Shown piece by piece: positions 34,991-43,350 of a DNA stretch of 64,000 bases. Location: positions 1,736,001 to 1,800,000 of the forward strand of contig NZ_JAUTBF010000001.1 in NCBI RefSeq assembly GCF_030818955.1. The letters are read 5' to 3'. Every line of letters starts with the position of its first letter. Position 1 is the first letter of the stretch. This DNA is from Microbacterium trichothecenolyticum (GTDB lineage Bacteria; Actinomycetota; Actinomycetes; Actinomycetales; Microbacteriaceae). The translations under genes were made by a program, and so were the position numbers. Below the pieces are notes generated by a model. That model made no database searches, was not told the origin of the DNA, and was given only the letters and a program-made list of their open reading frames with translations.

Positions 34991-35267
34991 GCGCACGTCA
35001 GCACCTCTGCGCGCCGCAGGAGATGACGCGGCGGAGAAGACCTTCGGGTCGCGAGGATGGAGTGGAAGAGCTGCAACCCGGCCAGGAGGAAGCCGCCGAT
35101 GACGGTGGCGACGATCTGCGGGGTCGGACTGCGTGCCCTGCTGCATCCGCGTCATCAGGGTGATGTCGCTCCACGCCCTCCGTGACCGTCGCGTCGAACG
35201 ATTCGGCGAGCTCGTCTTCGACGACCTCGTCCGAGTCGCCGATTTCGCGTCGGCGGTCGTCGCTCAC
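34987..35267 (-). pseudogene. Truncated membrane protein remnant
   Basis: A GTG frame at 35267 gives an acidic start (SDDRRREIGDSDEVVEDELA, then ESFDATVTEGVERHHPD). After a frame change near 35110 a hydrophobic stretch TPQIVATVIGGFLLAGLQLF follows, with an end at 34987. The acidic part loosely recalls the N-terminus of formate/nitrite transporter proteins, but the rest is missing. It is a fragment with at least one indel. Confidence in the family is low. Confidence 0.3.
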
Positions 35268-35427
35268 GGAAGCACCCGTCGTGTATTCGTGCCTCACCGT
35301 CGCCCCCGCGCGAATTCCGCACAACCCACCTGCGTGGGCGGCCCGGTGTTGATACGGAAGGATCTCTGCGACAAGGTTCTCGGCTCTGTCGGCATGCGCC
35401 AGCATTGGTTCGAGTGGCTGAAATCTC

Positions 35428-35763
35428 GTGATCGAGTTTCATGAGCAGCAGTACACCGAGGTGGTCGAGCACTTCGGCAAACCGGACGTCCTCACCGTCT
35501 CGGGAGTTCACCGCGGCATCCAGCGACGCATCTACGACGACCGACGCAAGGAACTCATCCCCGCTCACGGGCTGTCGCTTGTGGGCATCCCCATGAGCGA
35601 CTTCACGGTGCGAGGCGGCTCCATCGTGAAGCGGCGCGAAGCCGACCCGAACACCGTCAGCCGCGCTCTTCGCGAGCACCTCTCAGAGCGACCGCGCACG
35701 CCGGCGAGCCGGGCACGTTCACGCCTCAGAGCTTCGGTGCCCGATCGCCGAGCCACATCGTGA
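35428..35763 (+). CDS. Tail of an unrecognised plus-strand gene
   Basis: Strong third-position G/C in this frame indicates coding on the plus strand: HEQQYTEVVEHFGKPDVLTV, SGVHRGIQRRIYDDRRKELI, GLSLVGIPMSDFTVRGGSIV, ending SVPDRRATS. The N-terminus may continue in another frame from about 35133 (GGPVLIRKDLCDKVLGSVG), so an indel near 35430 is possible. The family is not recognised. Most of it lies in the 329-bp direct repeat, and a second copy of the tail lies at 36804-37106. It converges on and overlaps the end of the immunity gene. Confidence 0.45.
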   Translation: MIEFHEQQYTEVVEHFGKPDVLTVSGVHRGIQRRIYDDRRKELIPAHGLSLVGIPMSDFTVRGGSIVKRREADPNTVSRALREHLSERPRTPASRARSRLRASVPDRRATS

Positions 35764-35773
35764 AACCGTCGAC
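35445..35773. repeat. 329-bp direct repeat, copy 1
   Basis: Nearly identical to 36788-37116 with about seven differences. It contains the tail of the plus-strand gene plus the last ~48 bp of immunity gene 1. The two copies bracket the toxin tip and immunity gene 1. Confidence 0.92.
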
Positions 35774-36160
35774 GGATGGGGTCTTGTCGCTGTCGCCGTA
35801 GATCACTTCCCGTGAGAGCTGCACGTCGAGCTTCCGAGAACTCGGCTCGTAGTACACGCGGTACTCCGTCGGCGGCGGCACACCGATGGAGGTGAACTTG
35901 TCAGCCGCGTCGTACAGGTCGCTCCGGAACAGCGACTGAATCTGGCCAGCCCTATCCGTTGAGCTGTCCGTTCCCACGAGGTCCGTGGGATAGACGATCT
36001 GTCCCGCTTGATCGAACAGCACGTTGACGTAGGTGACACCGGGAACCTCGGACGCGCCGTAGATGTACAACGCGCGGACATCGGGCGCATCGCCGGCGTA
36101 CTCCACAGACAGCGAGACCCACTTCGAAATCAGATCCCGGAGAATTTCTTGTTCGCTCAC
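35726..36160 (-). CDS. YezG/DUF600-like immunity protein 1
   Basis: 144 residues: helical start SEQEILRDLISKWVSLSVEY, strands VRALYIYGASEVPGVTYVNV, an amphipathic helix LFRSDLYDAADKFTSIG, a strand pair TEYRVYYEPSSRKLDVQLS, and end VDGFTMWLGDRAPKL. This order resembles the YezG (DUF600) immunity family that neutralises nuclease toxins. It is 9 bp downstream of the nuclease tip, the normal toxin-immunity order. The C-terminus is shared with immunity protein 2, suggesting recent duplication. Confidence 0.6.
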   Translation of the reverse strand: MSEQEILRDLISKWVSLSVEYAGDAPDVRALYIYGASEVPGVTYVNVLFDQAGQIVYPTDLVGTDSSTDRAGQIQSLFRSDLYDAADKFTSIGVPPPTEYRVYYEPSSRKLDVQLSREVIYGDSDKTPSVDGFTMWLGDRAPKL

Positions 36161-36168
36161 TGATATTC

Positions 36169-36654
36169 CTACTGGTTGAGGTCAAGATCCACGCGGCGAC
36201 CGTTGATAACCGAGCGTATCTCGAATCTCTGAGGCCGCCCTGTCGGATCATTGATGATGCGCGCCTCGACGCTGACCCGGCCCGGGGGATCCGACAGGAG
36301 CGCGCGCTCCCAAGCGATCTCGAGCTTCCGGAAGGAGCTGAGGTTGTGGGTCGACAACATGCTGACGAGATTGTCTCGGAAGGGCGAGCCGCCCAGTCCA
36401 TCCGCGATGAGATGGCCCGCGTGATCCCCGGGGAGCTTGCCCGGAGTGTTCCCGTCGTGCGGGAGGCGTCCGTCGTGCGTCTTCAGCTGCACGTCATCCG
36501 CGATGAACCGGTCGATGTGCCCGTTCGCGTCGGTGTGGTAGATGTACTCGTGCTCGCCCGTCTGGTACCAGGTGTTCGGGGTGAGGTCGCCGTTTGCGTC
36601 GAAGTGCGAGCCGTCTCGGACGATGGGCAGCTGGTCGAGCTGCTCGCGGGGCAT
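36169..36654 (-). CDS. Orphan polymorphic-toxin nuclease tip (DNA/RNA non-specific endonuclease type)
   Basis: 161 residues from the first ATG, but the frame is open without a clear start back to about 36790 through a Gly/Ser/Pro-rich linker (PGGGVPSGQDLTLSG). The catalytic core DHAGHLIADGLGGSPFRDNL matches the D.GHLI..R.GG motif of the Endonuclea_NS_2 toxin domain, with YHTDANGHIDRF before it and a strand-rich end. Such domains are C-terminal tips of secreted polymorphic toxins. Here the N-terminal delivery part is missing and replaced by the direct repeat, so it is a displaced tip kept with its immunity gene. Confidence 0.75.
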   Translation of the reverse strand: MPREQLDQLPIVRDGSHFDANGDLTPNTWYQTGEHEYIYHTDANGHIDRFIADDVQLKTHDGRLPHDGNTPGKLPGDHAGHLIADGLGGSPFRDNLVSMLSTHNLSSFRKLEIAWERALLSDPPGRVSVEARIINDPTGRPQRFEIRSVINGRRVDLDLNQ

Positions 36655-36787
36655 CGGCGTCCAGGGCTCGCCAGCGCCCAGTCGGCCCGTTCCTGCGCCC
36701 GGGGTGTCAGATAGATCCAGCCTGGATCCACTGAGGGTGAGATCCTGACCACTCGGGACTCCCCCACCAGGCGCCGCCCGGCCGAAA

Positions 36788-37116
36788 GCAGCAGCACACC
36801 GAGGTGGTCGAGCACTTCGGCAAACCGGACGTCCTCACCGTCTCGGGAGTTCACCGCGGCATCCAGCGACGCATCTACGACGACCGACGCAGGGAACTCA
36901 TCCCCGCTCACGGGCTGTCGCTTGTGGGCATCCCCATGAGCGACTTCACGGTGCGAGGCGGGTCCATCGTGAAGCGGCGCGAAGCTGACCCGAACACCGT
37001 CAGCCGCGCTCTTCGCGAGCGCCTCTCAGAGCGACCGCGCACGCCAGCGAGCCGGGCACGTTCACGCCTCAGAGCTTCGGTGCCCGATCGCCGAGCCACA
37101 TCGTGAAACCGTCGAC
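36788..37116. repeat. 329-bp direct repeat, copy 2
   Basis: Partner of 35445-35773. Starts at the linker end of the toxin tip and ends inside the 3' end of immunity gene 2. Contains a second copy of the plus-strand gene tail. Confidence 0.92.
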
Positions 37117-37521
37117 CGAGGGAGCCTTGTTCGAACCCCGGTAGATGGTCTCGCGCGACAGGCGCACCTCGAGCCTCCTCGTCGCGATCTCGTAGAACAC
37201 TCTGTACTCGGTTGGCGAGGGAACACCGATGTTTTCGAACTTGCGCCGGGCTTCCCCGAGATCTTCGAGAAGCAGTTCAATCATCTGGCCCGACAAGTTC
37301 GTTGCTTGCGCGCCGCCCCCACGCGCCCGCGCAGGGTAATCAATCTCGCCATCCTTCTCGAACGCGATACCCACATATGTAGCGCCTGGCACTTCGTTGG
37401 CTGCATAGATGTAGATTGCCTCGACTCCCTCAGTGCCGCTGATGTACTCGACACCGAGCGAGATCCACTTCGAGATGAGGTCATGAAGGATGGCCTGTTC
37501 GGCTGACGCTGTTGTCGTCAT
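37069..37521 (-). CDS. YezG/DUF600-like immunity protein 2
   Basis: 150 residues, paralogue of immunity protein 1: EQAILHDLISKWISLGVEYI, VEAIYIYAANEVPGATYVG, TEYRVFYEIATRRLEVRLSR and an identical end VDGFTMWLGDRAPKL. The middle parts differ, so the two may protect against different toxin variants. No cognate toxin is adjacent; only a 43-residue fragment lies upstream. Likely an orphan immunity gene left from module turnover. Confidence 0.6.
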   Translation of the reverse strand: MTTTASAEQAILHDLISKWISLGVEYISGTEGVEAIYIYAANEVPGATYVGIAFEKDGEIDYPARARGGGAQATNLSGQMIELLLEDLGEARRKFENIGVPSPTEYRVFYEIATRRLEVRLSRETIYRGSNKAPSVDGFTMWLGDRAPKL

Positions 37522-37531
37522 GAGGTACTTC

Positions 37532-37663
37532 TTACTGTGTCAGGACTATCCCGAACCCGGCGTATGCGGGACTGGGGCTCCCCAGCCTGACGCGCAAATC
37601 ATCCACCGAGGCCTGCACCTTCGCACTTAGGGAAGTCAGGTCGTCCCCCATCGAGCGCGCCAT
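37532..37663 (-). CDS. Short orphan frame, possible toxin-module fragment
   Basis: 43 residues: MARSMGDDLTSLSAKVQASV then DDLRVRLGSPSPAYAGFGIV and a stop. The frame is open a little upstream through a Gly run (SGGGGLRDLANS). Helical with heptad-like spacing. It ends 11 bp before immunity gene 2. It may be the end of a lost secreted protein. Unrecognised. Confidence 0.35.
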   Translation of the reverse strand: MARSMGDDLTSLSAKVQASVDDLRVRLGSPSPAYAGFGIVLTQ

Positions 37664-37704
37664 GGAGTTTGCCAGATCTCTCAGCCCCCCTCCCCCGGAG
37701 GGCC

Positions 37705-38169
37705 TCAGCGAGCAGACGAAGCCGGGTCGTCGCCGCGGCGCAGTGCCTCATCGACACGCGCGAGCAGGGCGGCCGCTGCCTGAACCCCGGCATCGTCGCC
37801 GTCGAGCGCGACACGCAGGCGGTCGGCCCAGTAGGCGTGGAGCTTGCGCACGCTCTCCTCCGCCAGAGCGGTGGGCTGCAAGCGCACCGCGCGGGCGTCA
37901 TCCGGAGCGGTCTGACGCTCGACGAGACCCTTCGCGACCAGCGAGCGCAGCGCGACGCTGCAGTTGCTGCGCTGCAGTGCGGTGGCTTTGGCGACGGCGC
38001 TCGGCGAGGCGCCGGGATTGTGGTGCACCCACCTCATGACGAGTGCTTCCGTTCCCGTCAGCGAAATGATGTCGGGCGCCTGGGGGCCGTTCGGATCGAT
38101 TTCCCGCGCGACGCGCATCAGGACGTCGGCGAACTCGGCGAGAGCGTCGTCGGAGATCGCGGGGGGCAC
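37705..38169 (-). CDS. MarR-family transcriptional regulator
   Basis: 154 residues from GTG 38169 (frame open to 38193). Winged-helix core: LTGTEALVMRWVHHNPGASP, SAVAKATALQRSNCSVALRS and LVERQTAPDDARAVRLQPTA (wing with the DxR motif). Divergent from the efflux gene, with a perfect palindrome between them, so it probably represses that transporter and itself and is released by a toxic substrate. Confidence 0.92.
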   Translation of the reverse strand: MPPAISDDALAEFADVLMRVAREIDPNGPQAPDIISLTGTEALVMRWVHHNPGASPSAVAKATALQRSNCSVALRSLVAKGLVERQTAPDDARAVRLQPTALAEESVRKLHAYWADRLRVALDGDDAGVQAAAALLARVDEALRRGDDPASSAR

Positions 38170-38197
38170 GCGGCGACTGTACCAGCCGCACATAATA

Positions 38198-38215
38198 AGT
38201 TATGCTTTCATAACT
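38198..38215. promoter_or_regulatory. MarR operator
   Basis: AGTTATG cttt CATAACT, an 18-bp perfect inverted repeat in the MarR/efflux intergenic region, ending immediately before the efflux ATG. Confidence 0.8.
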
Positions 38216-39472
38216 ATGACGACCGACACCGACTCCGCGCGCACGCAACCGGCATCCCGTTCCCACGACATCACGACGCCGCTCCTGCTGGTGCTCGGCC
38301 TTCTGAGCGCGGTCGCGCCCTTCGCCACCGACCTGTACCTGCCGGCGTTCCCGCGGATGACGGTCGACCTCGCGACCTCGGCCACGACGGTGCAACTCAC
38401 GCTGACGGCGTTCCTCATCGGCGTGACCGCCGGACAGCTCGTGTTCGGTCCCCTCTCCGACCGGTTCGGGCGCGTCCCGCCCCTCATCGCCGGAGCCGCG
38501 CTCTGCGTGCTCGCGAGCGCCGTTGCGGTCTTCGCGCCGAACGTCGCCGTGCTCGTCGTCGCGCGTCTTCTGCAGGGCCTCGGCGGAGCTGCCGGAATGG
38601 TGATCGGCCGCGCGGTCATCTCCGATCTGGCGACCGGCAAGGCTGCCGCGCGTGCCTTCTCGCTCATGATGATCGTCGGCGGCGTCGCCCCGGTCGTCGC
38701 CCCGCTCCTCGGCGGCCTGCTGACCGGACCCATCGGCTGGCGTGGGTTGCTCGCGATCGTTCTGGGGCTGTCGGTGGCCATGCTCGTCGCCGTGCTCGTC
38801 GTGGTGCGCGAGACGCACCTGCGCGCCCGCCGCGACGCGCTGCGCGCCGAGCGGGTGGCATCCGGGTCTCCCCTGCGGGCGCTGTGGTCTCGGACCTTCA
38901 TCGGCTACACGACAGTGTTCGCGTTCGGCTTCGCCGTGATGATGGCGTACATCTCGGCGTCGCCGTTCCTCTACCAGAACATGCTCGGGCTCGACACGGT
39001 CGGCTACGGAATGATGTTCGGCCTGAACGCGCTCGCGCTGGTGTTCGTGAGCGGGCTGGCACCGAAGCTCACCGCCACCCGTTCGGTCGAGAGCGTCCTG
39101 ACCCTCGGTATCGCGATCGTGACCGCGTCGACCATCGCCTTCGCGCTTCTCGTCTTCTCGGGAGCGCCGGCGTTCTGGCTCGCGGTGCCGCTCTTCACGG
39201 CCGTCGGGTCGCTGGGCCTGGTGTTCGGAAACGCGACCGCGCTGGCTCTCGGCGCCGTCCCCCGCATCGCCGGGAGCGCCTCGGCCGTGCTGGGAGCCGC
39301 GCAGTTCGGGCTGGCCGCAGTGGTCTCGCCGCTGGTCAGCCTGGGCGGCGAGGGCACCGCCGCTCCCCTGGCGATCGTCATGCTCGCGTCTGCGGCGATC
39401 GCCGCCGTCGCCCTCGCGGTCACGCGCCGCACGGAGGGGGCGGCGAAGGCGCGCAGCGCGGCGGGTCACTGA
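38216..39472 (+). CDS. Bcr/CflA-type MFS multidrug efflux transporter
   Basis: 418 residues and twelve membrane segments. Motif A GPLSDRFGRVPPLIAGA after helix 2, DLYLPAFPRM in helix 1 (drug:H+ antiporter-12 type), and RLLQGLGGAAGMVIGRAVIS in helix 4-5. Exports drugs using the proton gradient. ATG 38216 has no ribosome site and the operator abuts it, so the message may be leaderless. Partner of the divergent MarR gene. Confidence 0.92.
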   Translation: MTTDTDSARTQPASRSHDITTPLLLVLGLLSAVAPFATDLYLPAFPRMTVDLATSATTVQLTLTAFLIGVTAGQLVFGPLSDRFGRVPPLIAGAALCVLASAVAVFAPNVAVLVVARLLQGLGGAAGMVIGRAVISDLATGKAAARAFSLMMIVGGVAPVVAPLLGGLLTGPIGWRGLLAIVLGLSVAMLVAVLVVVRETHLRARRDALRAERVASGSPLRALWSRTFIGYTTVFAFGFAVMMAYISASPFLYQNMLGLDTVGYGMMFGLNALALVFVSGLAPKLTATRSVESVLTLGIAIVTASTIAFALLVFSGAPAFWLAVPLFTAVGSLGLVFGNATALALGAVPRIAGSASAVLGAAQFGLAAVVSPLVSLGGEGTAAPLAIVMLASAAIAAVALAVTRRTEGAAKARSAAGH

Positions 39473-39564
39473 CACCGCGGCCGCGGCGGTCGCGGCGTGG
39501 CATCCCTTCCCGGCGCAACGCGTGTCACCGACGAGCGTGGATGCCATAGGCCGACGCCCGCGGC

Positions 39565-39723
39565 CTATCGCGGTTCCGGTTGCCGCAGCTGATCGAGCAT
39601 CGCCGCGACCGCGATCGATGCCGTGTCGTCGCGGACGGACCGGAGCTCGTCGGCCGCCGCCAGGATGCCACCTTCATCACGCACGGCGCGGAGCACCATC
39701 AACCGCGGCACGTCGGCATCCAT
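39565..39723 (-). CDS. Small protein of unknown function
   Basis: 52 residues: MDADVPRLMVLRAVRDEGGI, LAAADELRSVRDD and AMLDQLRQPEPR. AAGGGGCGCTT precedes the ATG, so translation is likely. The first part mildly resembles the start of a LysR helix-turn-helix, but no DNA-binding domain follows. It could be a stand-alone small helical protein or a truncated regulator. Confidence 0.5.
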   Translation of the reverse strand: MDADVPRLMVLRAVRDEGGILAAADELRSVRDDTASIAVAAMLDQLRQPEPR

Positions 39724-39814
39724 AAGCGCCCCTTCATGCCTGCTTCACGCGGAACGAATACCGCGTAAGCCTCAGTGAATGCCATCCTTCCGTGAAGGAG
39801 CGAGGGAGGACACC

Positions 39815-40078
39815 GTGGATATCGTGATGGGAATCGTCGGCTGGGCGGGAGCGGTGCTGCTCATCGCCGCCTATGCGCTGTTGACCGCCGGACGGTTGAG
39901 CGCCGGAGGGTGGGCCTACCAGGCGATGAATCTCGTCGGTGGCCTCGCGCTCGTGGCCAACTGCATCTCGTTGTCGGCGTGGCCGTCCGCTGCTCTGAAC
40001 GTCGTCTGGTTCGGCATCGGCCTGGTGGGCCTCCTCCGCAGTCGTCGCCGCCGGGTGGCATCCGCATCGGTCGAGTGA
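39815..40078 (+). CDS. CBU_0592-type small membrane protein
   Basis: 87 residues from GTG 39815, preceded by GGGAGGACACC. Three hydrophobic segments: IVMGIVGWAGAVLLIAAYAL, YQAMNLVGGLALVANCISL and LNVVWFGIGLVGLL, ending in a basic tail. The layout matches the small CBU_0592-like membrane family of unknown function. Confidence 0.75.
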   Translation: MDIVMGIVGWAGAVLLIAAYALLTAGRLSAGGWAYQAMNLVGGLALVANCISLSAWPSAALNVVWFGIGLVGLLRSRRRRVASASVE

Positions 40079-40197
40079 TCCGCGCGCCGATCGCGCCGAC
40101 CGGTTGCACGAGGAAAGCCTTCTGCGATGCGCGGCTTGACTGTGAGCGCGCTCGAACTTCTCCGCCGACCGGGTGAGCAGCGATGACGCCGGCCTGA

Positions 40198-40485
40198 CCC
40201 GCCCACCAGGTCGTCGCGTGGGCCTTCGGCGAGATCTACGCGCGCCCCGCGCTGCCGCCGCGCGATCGACAGCTCGTCACTCTCGGCATCCTGACCGCCC
40301 TCGGCGGGTGCGAGCCGCAACTCGACGTGCACGTGAACGCGGCGCTCAACGTCGGACTCACGCCGACGGAAATCACTGAGGCGATGCTCCACGCGGCCGT
40401 GTACTGCGGTTTCCCGCGCGCCCTCAACGCGACGTTCGTGGCGAAGAAGGTGTTCGCGGAGCGCGGCCTGCTGCCCGTGGCCTGA
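40198..40485 (+). pseudogene. Carboxymuconolactone decarboxylase family, 5'-truncated
   Basis: The frame encodes VVAWAFGEIYARPALPPRDR, QLVTLGILTALGGCEPQLDV, HVNAALNVGLTPTEITEAML and ends LPVA at 40485. That is the C-terminal ~90 residues of a CMD/AhpD-like protein. The N-terminal third is missing, with a stop just upstream and no start codon in place, so this is a remnant. Full-length members are ~120-135 residues. Confidence 0.75.
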
Positions 40486-40618
40486 TGCGGGGCGTCGTGG
40501 GGCGTGACACCGCGCGCATGAACGAACGGCTCGCCTGTTCGCGGCCGCGCGCGCGGATGCCGGCGGTCGCAGCCGCCCGCCTCCGCGCGAGCTGCGGCCG
40601 GACGCTCGGCGGCATCCG

Positions 40619-41023
40619 TCACGAGCCGGCCGCGGCGTCGTACGCGCTCCTCGCCTCGAGGACGGTCTGCATGTTCTGCTCCGCCCAGCTCTTCAGCGCA
40701 CTGACGACGGCGAAGAGAGAGTGACCGGTCGGAGTCAGGGAATACCGGACGGTGACGGGAACCGTGGGCTCCACGTCTCGGTCGATCAGGCCGTCGCGTT
40801 CGAGGGTGCGCAGGGTCTGCGTGAGCATCTTCTGACTCACTCCGGCGATGTGCCGCCGCAGCTCCGAGTAACGCGCCGGGCCCTCGGCGAGAGCCGAGAG
40901 CACGAGCGCCACCCACTTGTCCCCGAGCGTCGACAGCAACTGCCGACTCGGGCACGTGGCGAGATACGCGTCGTACTCGATGCGGGCCTGCGTGCGCTTC
41001 TGGGCCGCGGTCAGTGTCGCCAT
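40619..41023 (-). CDS. HxlR-family transcriptional regulator
   Basis: 134 residues from ATG 41023, with AGGGAGGACTC upstream. HxlR winged helix: CPSRQLLSTLGDKWVALVLS, GPARYSELRRHIAGVSQKML, TQTLRTLERDGLIDRDVEPT and VRYSLTPTGHSLFAVV. Divergent from the quinone-oxidoreductase gene (124 bp), which it probably controls, a usual arrangement for HxlR and redox enzymes. Confidence 0.93.
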   Translation of the reverse strand: MATLTAAQKRTQARIEYDAYLATCPSRQLLSTLGDKWVALVLSALAEGPARYSELRRHIAGVSQKMLTQTLRTLERDGLIDRDVEPTVPVTVRYSLTPTGHSLFAVVSALKSWAEQNMQTVLEARSAYDAAAGS

Positions 41024-41147
41024 GAGTCCTCCCTGGGTACCTACACACTCTCGGGTGCCTTCTTTCCGAAAGAGAGCGTACGCGCCCACAATGACGGTCG
41101 GTCCGATCGCGTCGATCGGATGTCAGACCGCTCGAAAGGAAACAGCA

Positions 41148-42051
41148 ATGCGCACAGCGATCGTCACCAACCCGGGATCCGCCGAGGCCATCGAGATCGT
41201 CGACCGACCCGACCCGGTCCCCGAGCCGAGCGAGGTCGTGATCGCGGTCGAGGCGGCCACGGTGAACCCCGTCGACCTTCAGACCCGCGCAGGCGTCTAC
41301 CACTCGCTCGGGTGGGTCTCCTCTGCGGAGGTCGGACTGGGGTGCGATGCCGTGGGCACCGTCATCGAGAAGGGAGGCGAGGTCGACGGCATCCGCGTCG
41401 GCGACCGTGTGGCCGTTTTCATCGGGGGCGTCGATCGCGGCTTCGGTGCGTACGCGGAGCGCGTGTCGGTCCCGGCGCGGGACGTCGCCCGAGTGCCCGC
41501 CGACCTGAGCTCGGCGCACGCCGCGACCGTTCCCTTGAATGCGACCACGGCATCCGCGGGTCTCGACCTTCTGGGTGAGGCGCAGGGTCGCTCACTGCTG
41601 GTGACGGGCGCCGCGGGTGCCGTCGGCGGCTTCGCGCTCGAGCTCGCCCGCGAACGCGGGTTCTCGGTCACCGGACTCGCCCGGGCCGAGGACGCCGAGT
41701 TCGTGACAGCGACCGGTGCCGCCTTCGTCGCCGACCTTGCCGACGCGGCCGCCTTCGACGCGGCCTTCGATGCCGCGGCGATCGGCGATGCGGTCGTGGC
41801 GAGCGTGCGAGACGGGGGCGCCTACGTCGGGGTGATCCCGGTCGCGGTGCCCGCGTCCGATCGCGGCATCTCCGTTCAGGCCGTCATGGCCGGACCAGAC
41901 GGAGCCCTTCTCGGGCGGCTGCTCTCGGCTGCGGCAAAGGGCACGATCACTGCACGCGTGCACGCCATGCTCCCCCCTCGAACGAGCCGCGGACGCGCAT
42001 CAACAGTTCGGAAGCGGCGGGGTCCGCGGACGGATCGTGCTGCTTCCCTGA
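41148..42051 (+). CDS. Zinc-free medium-chain NAD(P)H oxidoreductase (frameshifted end)
   Basis: About 300 residues. GroES-like N-terminal part with NPVDLQTRAGVYHSLG and VGLGCDAVGTV, then a Rossmann domain with SLLVTGAAGAVGGFALELA. The zinc ligands of alcohol dehydrogenases are absent, as in quinone reductases. After HAMLPP the frame continues out of phase; dropping one C from the CCCCCC run near 41972 restores PLERAADAHQQFGSGGVRGR and the normal end at 42051. Likely reduces quinones or enones, under HxlR control. Confidence 0.82.
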
Positions 42052-42237
42052 GCGCGGGCGGGACGGGGGCGTGAGGCGCGTCACCCGTCCCGCCCGCGCC
42101 TCACGTGATCCGCGTCAGACGTCTCCGCGCTCACCCCCATCGACGACGCGGAACCCGTGCACACCGTCGAGCGCTCGACTCTGGACGGGCGCGGTCATTC
42201 CGGTCTCCAACCGCGCTCGCTCAGCGGCCGGCGCCCA

Positions 42238-42528
42238 TCACTCCGCGGGCCGACGGAAGTCGGCGGGAAGGTCTGGCGGTCTCCGGTCGGCATCCTCGCC
42301 CGTCTGCGCAGACCCGTATGCGGCCGGCACGTCCAGCGACGACGTGGGCGTCCAGCCATAGATCGACGATTGCACCGCCGCCGCGTCCACCACCGGCGCG
42401 AATGCCGAGCGCAGAGCCTCGCGCCCGCGTTCGGTCCGCCGCCGCCGCAGGACCACGATTAGCCGCACGACGATGCCGCCGGCGATGGCGGCCCAGAACA
42501 CGACCTCGATATACCCGAACGAACCCAT
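42238..42528 (-). CDS. Hypothetical single-pass membrane protein
   Basis: 96 residues. N-terminal helix GYIEVVFWAAIAGGIVVRLI followed by basic VVLRRRRTERGREAL, then a soluble tail rich in Asp and Pro. AAGGGGGAAG precedes ATG 42528. No recognised domain. Confidence 0.6.
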   Translation of the reverse strand: MGSFGYIEVVFWAAIAGGIVVRLIVVLRRRRTERGREALRSAFAPVVDAAAVQSSIYGWTPTSSLDVPAAYGSAQTGEDADRRPPDLPADFRRPAE

Positions 42529-42674
42529 GCGACGCTTCCCCCCTTGGGGGAGCCAAGCTACTCCTGAGGCGGGAGGTGCAAAAGACCCGGCGGCGGCATT
42601 CCCCCGCCAGCCCGTTCGATGGATGGATGCCGCGGAGCACCGTCTGTAGCGAACCACCGCACCGACGAGTTCAC

Positions 42675-42790
42675 GTGACTGACCAACGGTCAGTCGCCGG
42701 TAGCCTCCCCAACGTGGTCGCCGCGGCGCGTGAGCCGTTCCTGGCGGACGGCGTCGAAGCGACGAGCGTGGACGGAGAGAGTCCAGCAAC
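42675..42790 (+). pseudogene. TetR regulator, N-terminal remnant
   Basis: The frame from GTG 42675 encodes VVAAAREPFLADGVEATSVD, clearly the first helix of a TetR-type DNA-binding domain (AAAREPFLADGVEATSV). It breaks off within ~40 residues with no second and third helices. The remnant overlaps a perfect operator-like palindrome. Confidence 0.6.
42677..42695. promoter_or_regulatory. TetR-type operator palindrome
   Basis: GACTGACC aac GGTCAGTC, perfect 8-bp arms. Sits at the start of the decayed TetR gene, so it is a probable autoregulatory site that outlived its regulator. Confidence 0.6.
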
Positions 42791-42828
42791 TCGTCACCGC
42801 CACCCTTCACGCATGAGAGGTCAGAAAG

Positions 42829-43239
42829 ATGCCCACCGCCGTCTCCCTCATTCGTTCCACCGCGCTGTCTGACCGCGCAGAGTATGCGTATGCCGCCACC
42901 GCCCCCGCCGAGGCGCGACTGATCTTCCTCGCCGGTTCCTGCCCGCTGAACCTCGACGGCACGACCGCAGGCATCGGCGATTACGCAGCCCAGGCGGCCA
43001 AGTGCGTCGAGAACATGAGGATCGCTCTTCGCGAGGCCGGCGCCGGGATCACGGACGTCATCAGCACGCGCGTCCTCGTCGCCTCGACGCGCCAAGCCGA
43101 CCTGGTGACGGCGTGGGAGGTCGTTCGGGAGGCGTTCGGCGAGCACGATGTGCCCAGCACGCTCCTCGGCGTGACCGTGCTCGGGTACGACGACCAGCTC
43201 GTCGAGATCGAGGCTGTTGCGGCGGTTGTCGACCGCTAG
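42829..43239 (+). CDS. RidA-family protein
   Basis: 136 residues. YjgF/RidA fold: LIFLAGSCPLNLDGTTAGIG, GDYAAQAAKCVENMRIALRE, ISTRVLVAST and QLVEIEAVAAV. The Arg of archetypal RidA (in VEVARL) is replaced here (VTVLGY), so imine deaminase activity as in RidA is doubtful and it belongs with the other Rid subgroups. An in-frame fragment of a TetR gene lies upstream, probably its former regulator. Confidence 0.85.
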   Translation: MPTAVSLIRSTALSDRAEYAYAATAPAEARLIFLAGSCPLNLDGTTAGIGDYAAQAAKCVENMRIALREAGAGITDVISTRVLVASTRQADLVTAWEVVREAFGEHDVPSTLLGVTVLGYDDQLVEIEAVAAVVDR

Positions 43240-43350
43240 TGGCTTCGCTCCTGCGCGCTCGGCCTCGCCACGGGCGCGCGGGCCGCACAAATCGATCAGG
43301 GGCCAGGCTGGCGCCCTCATCCGCACGACGATCGCCTGAATTCGGGACTA

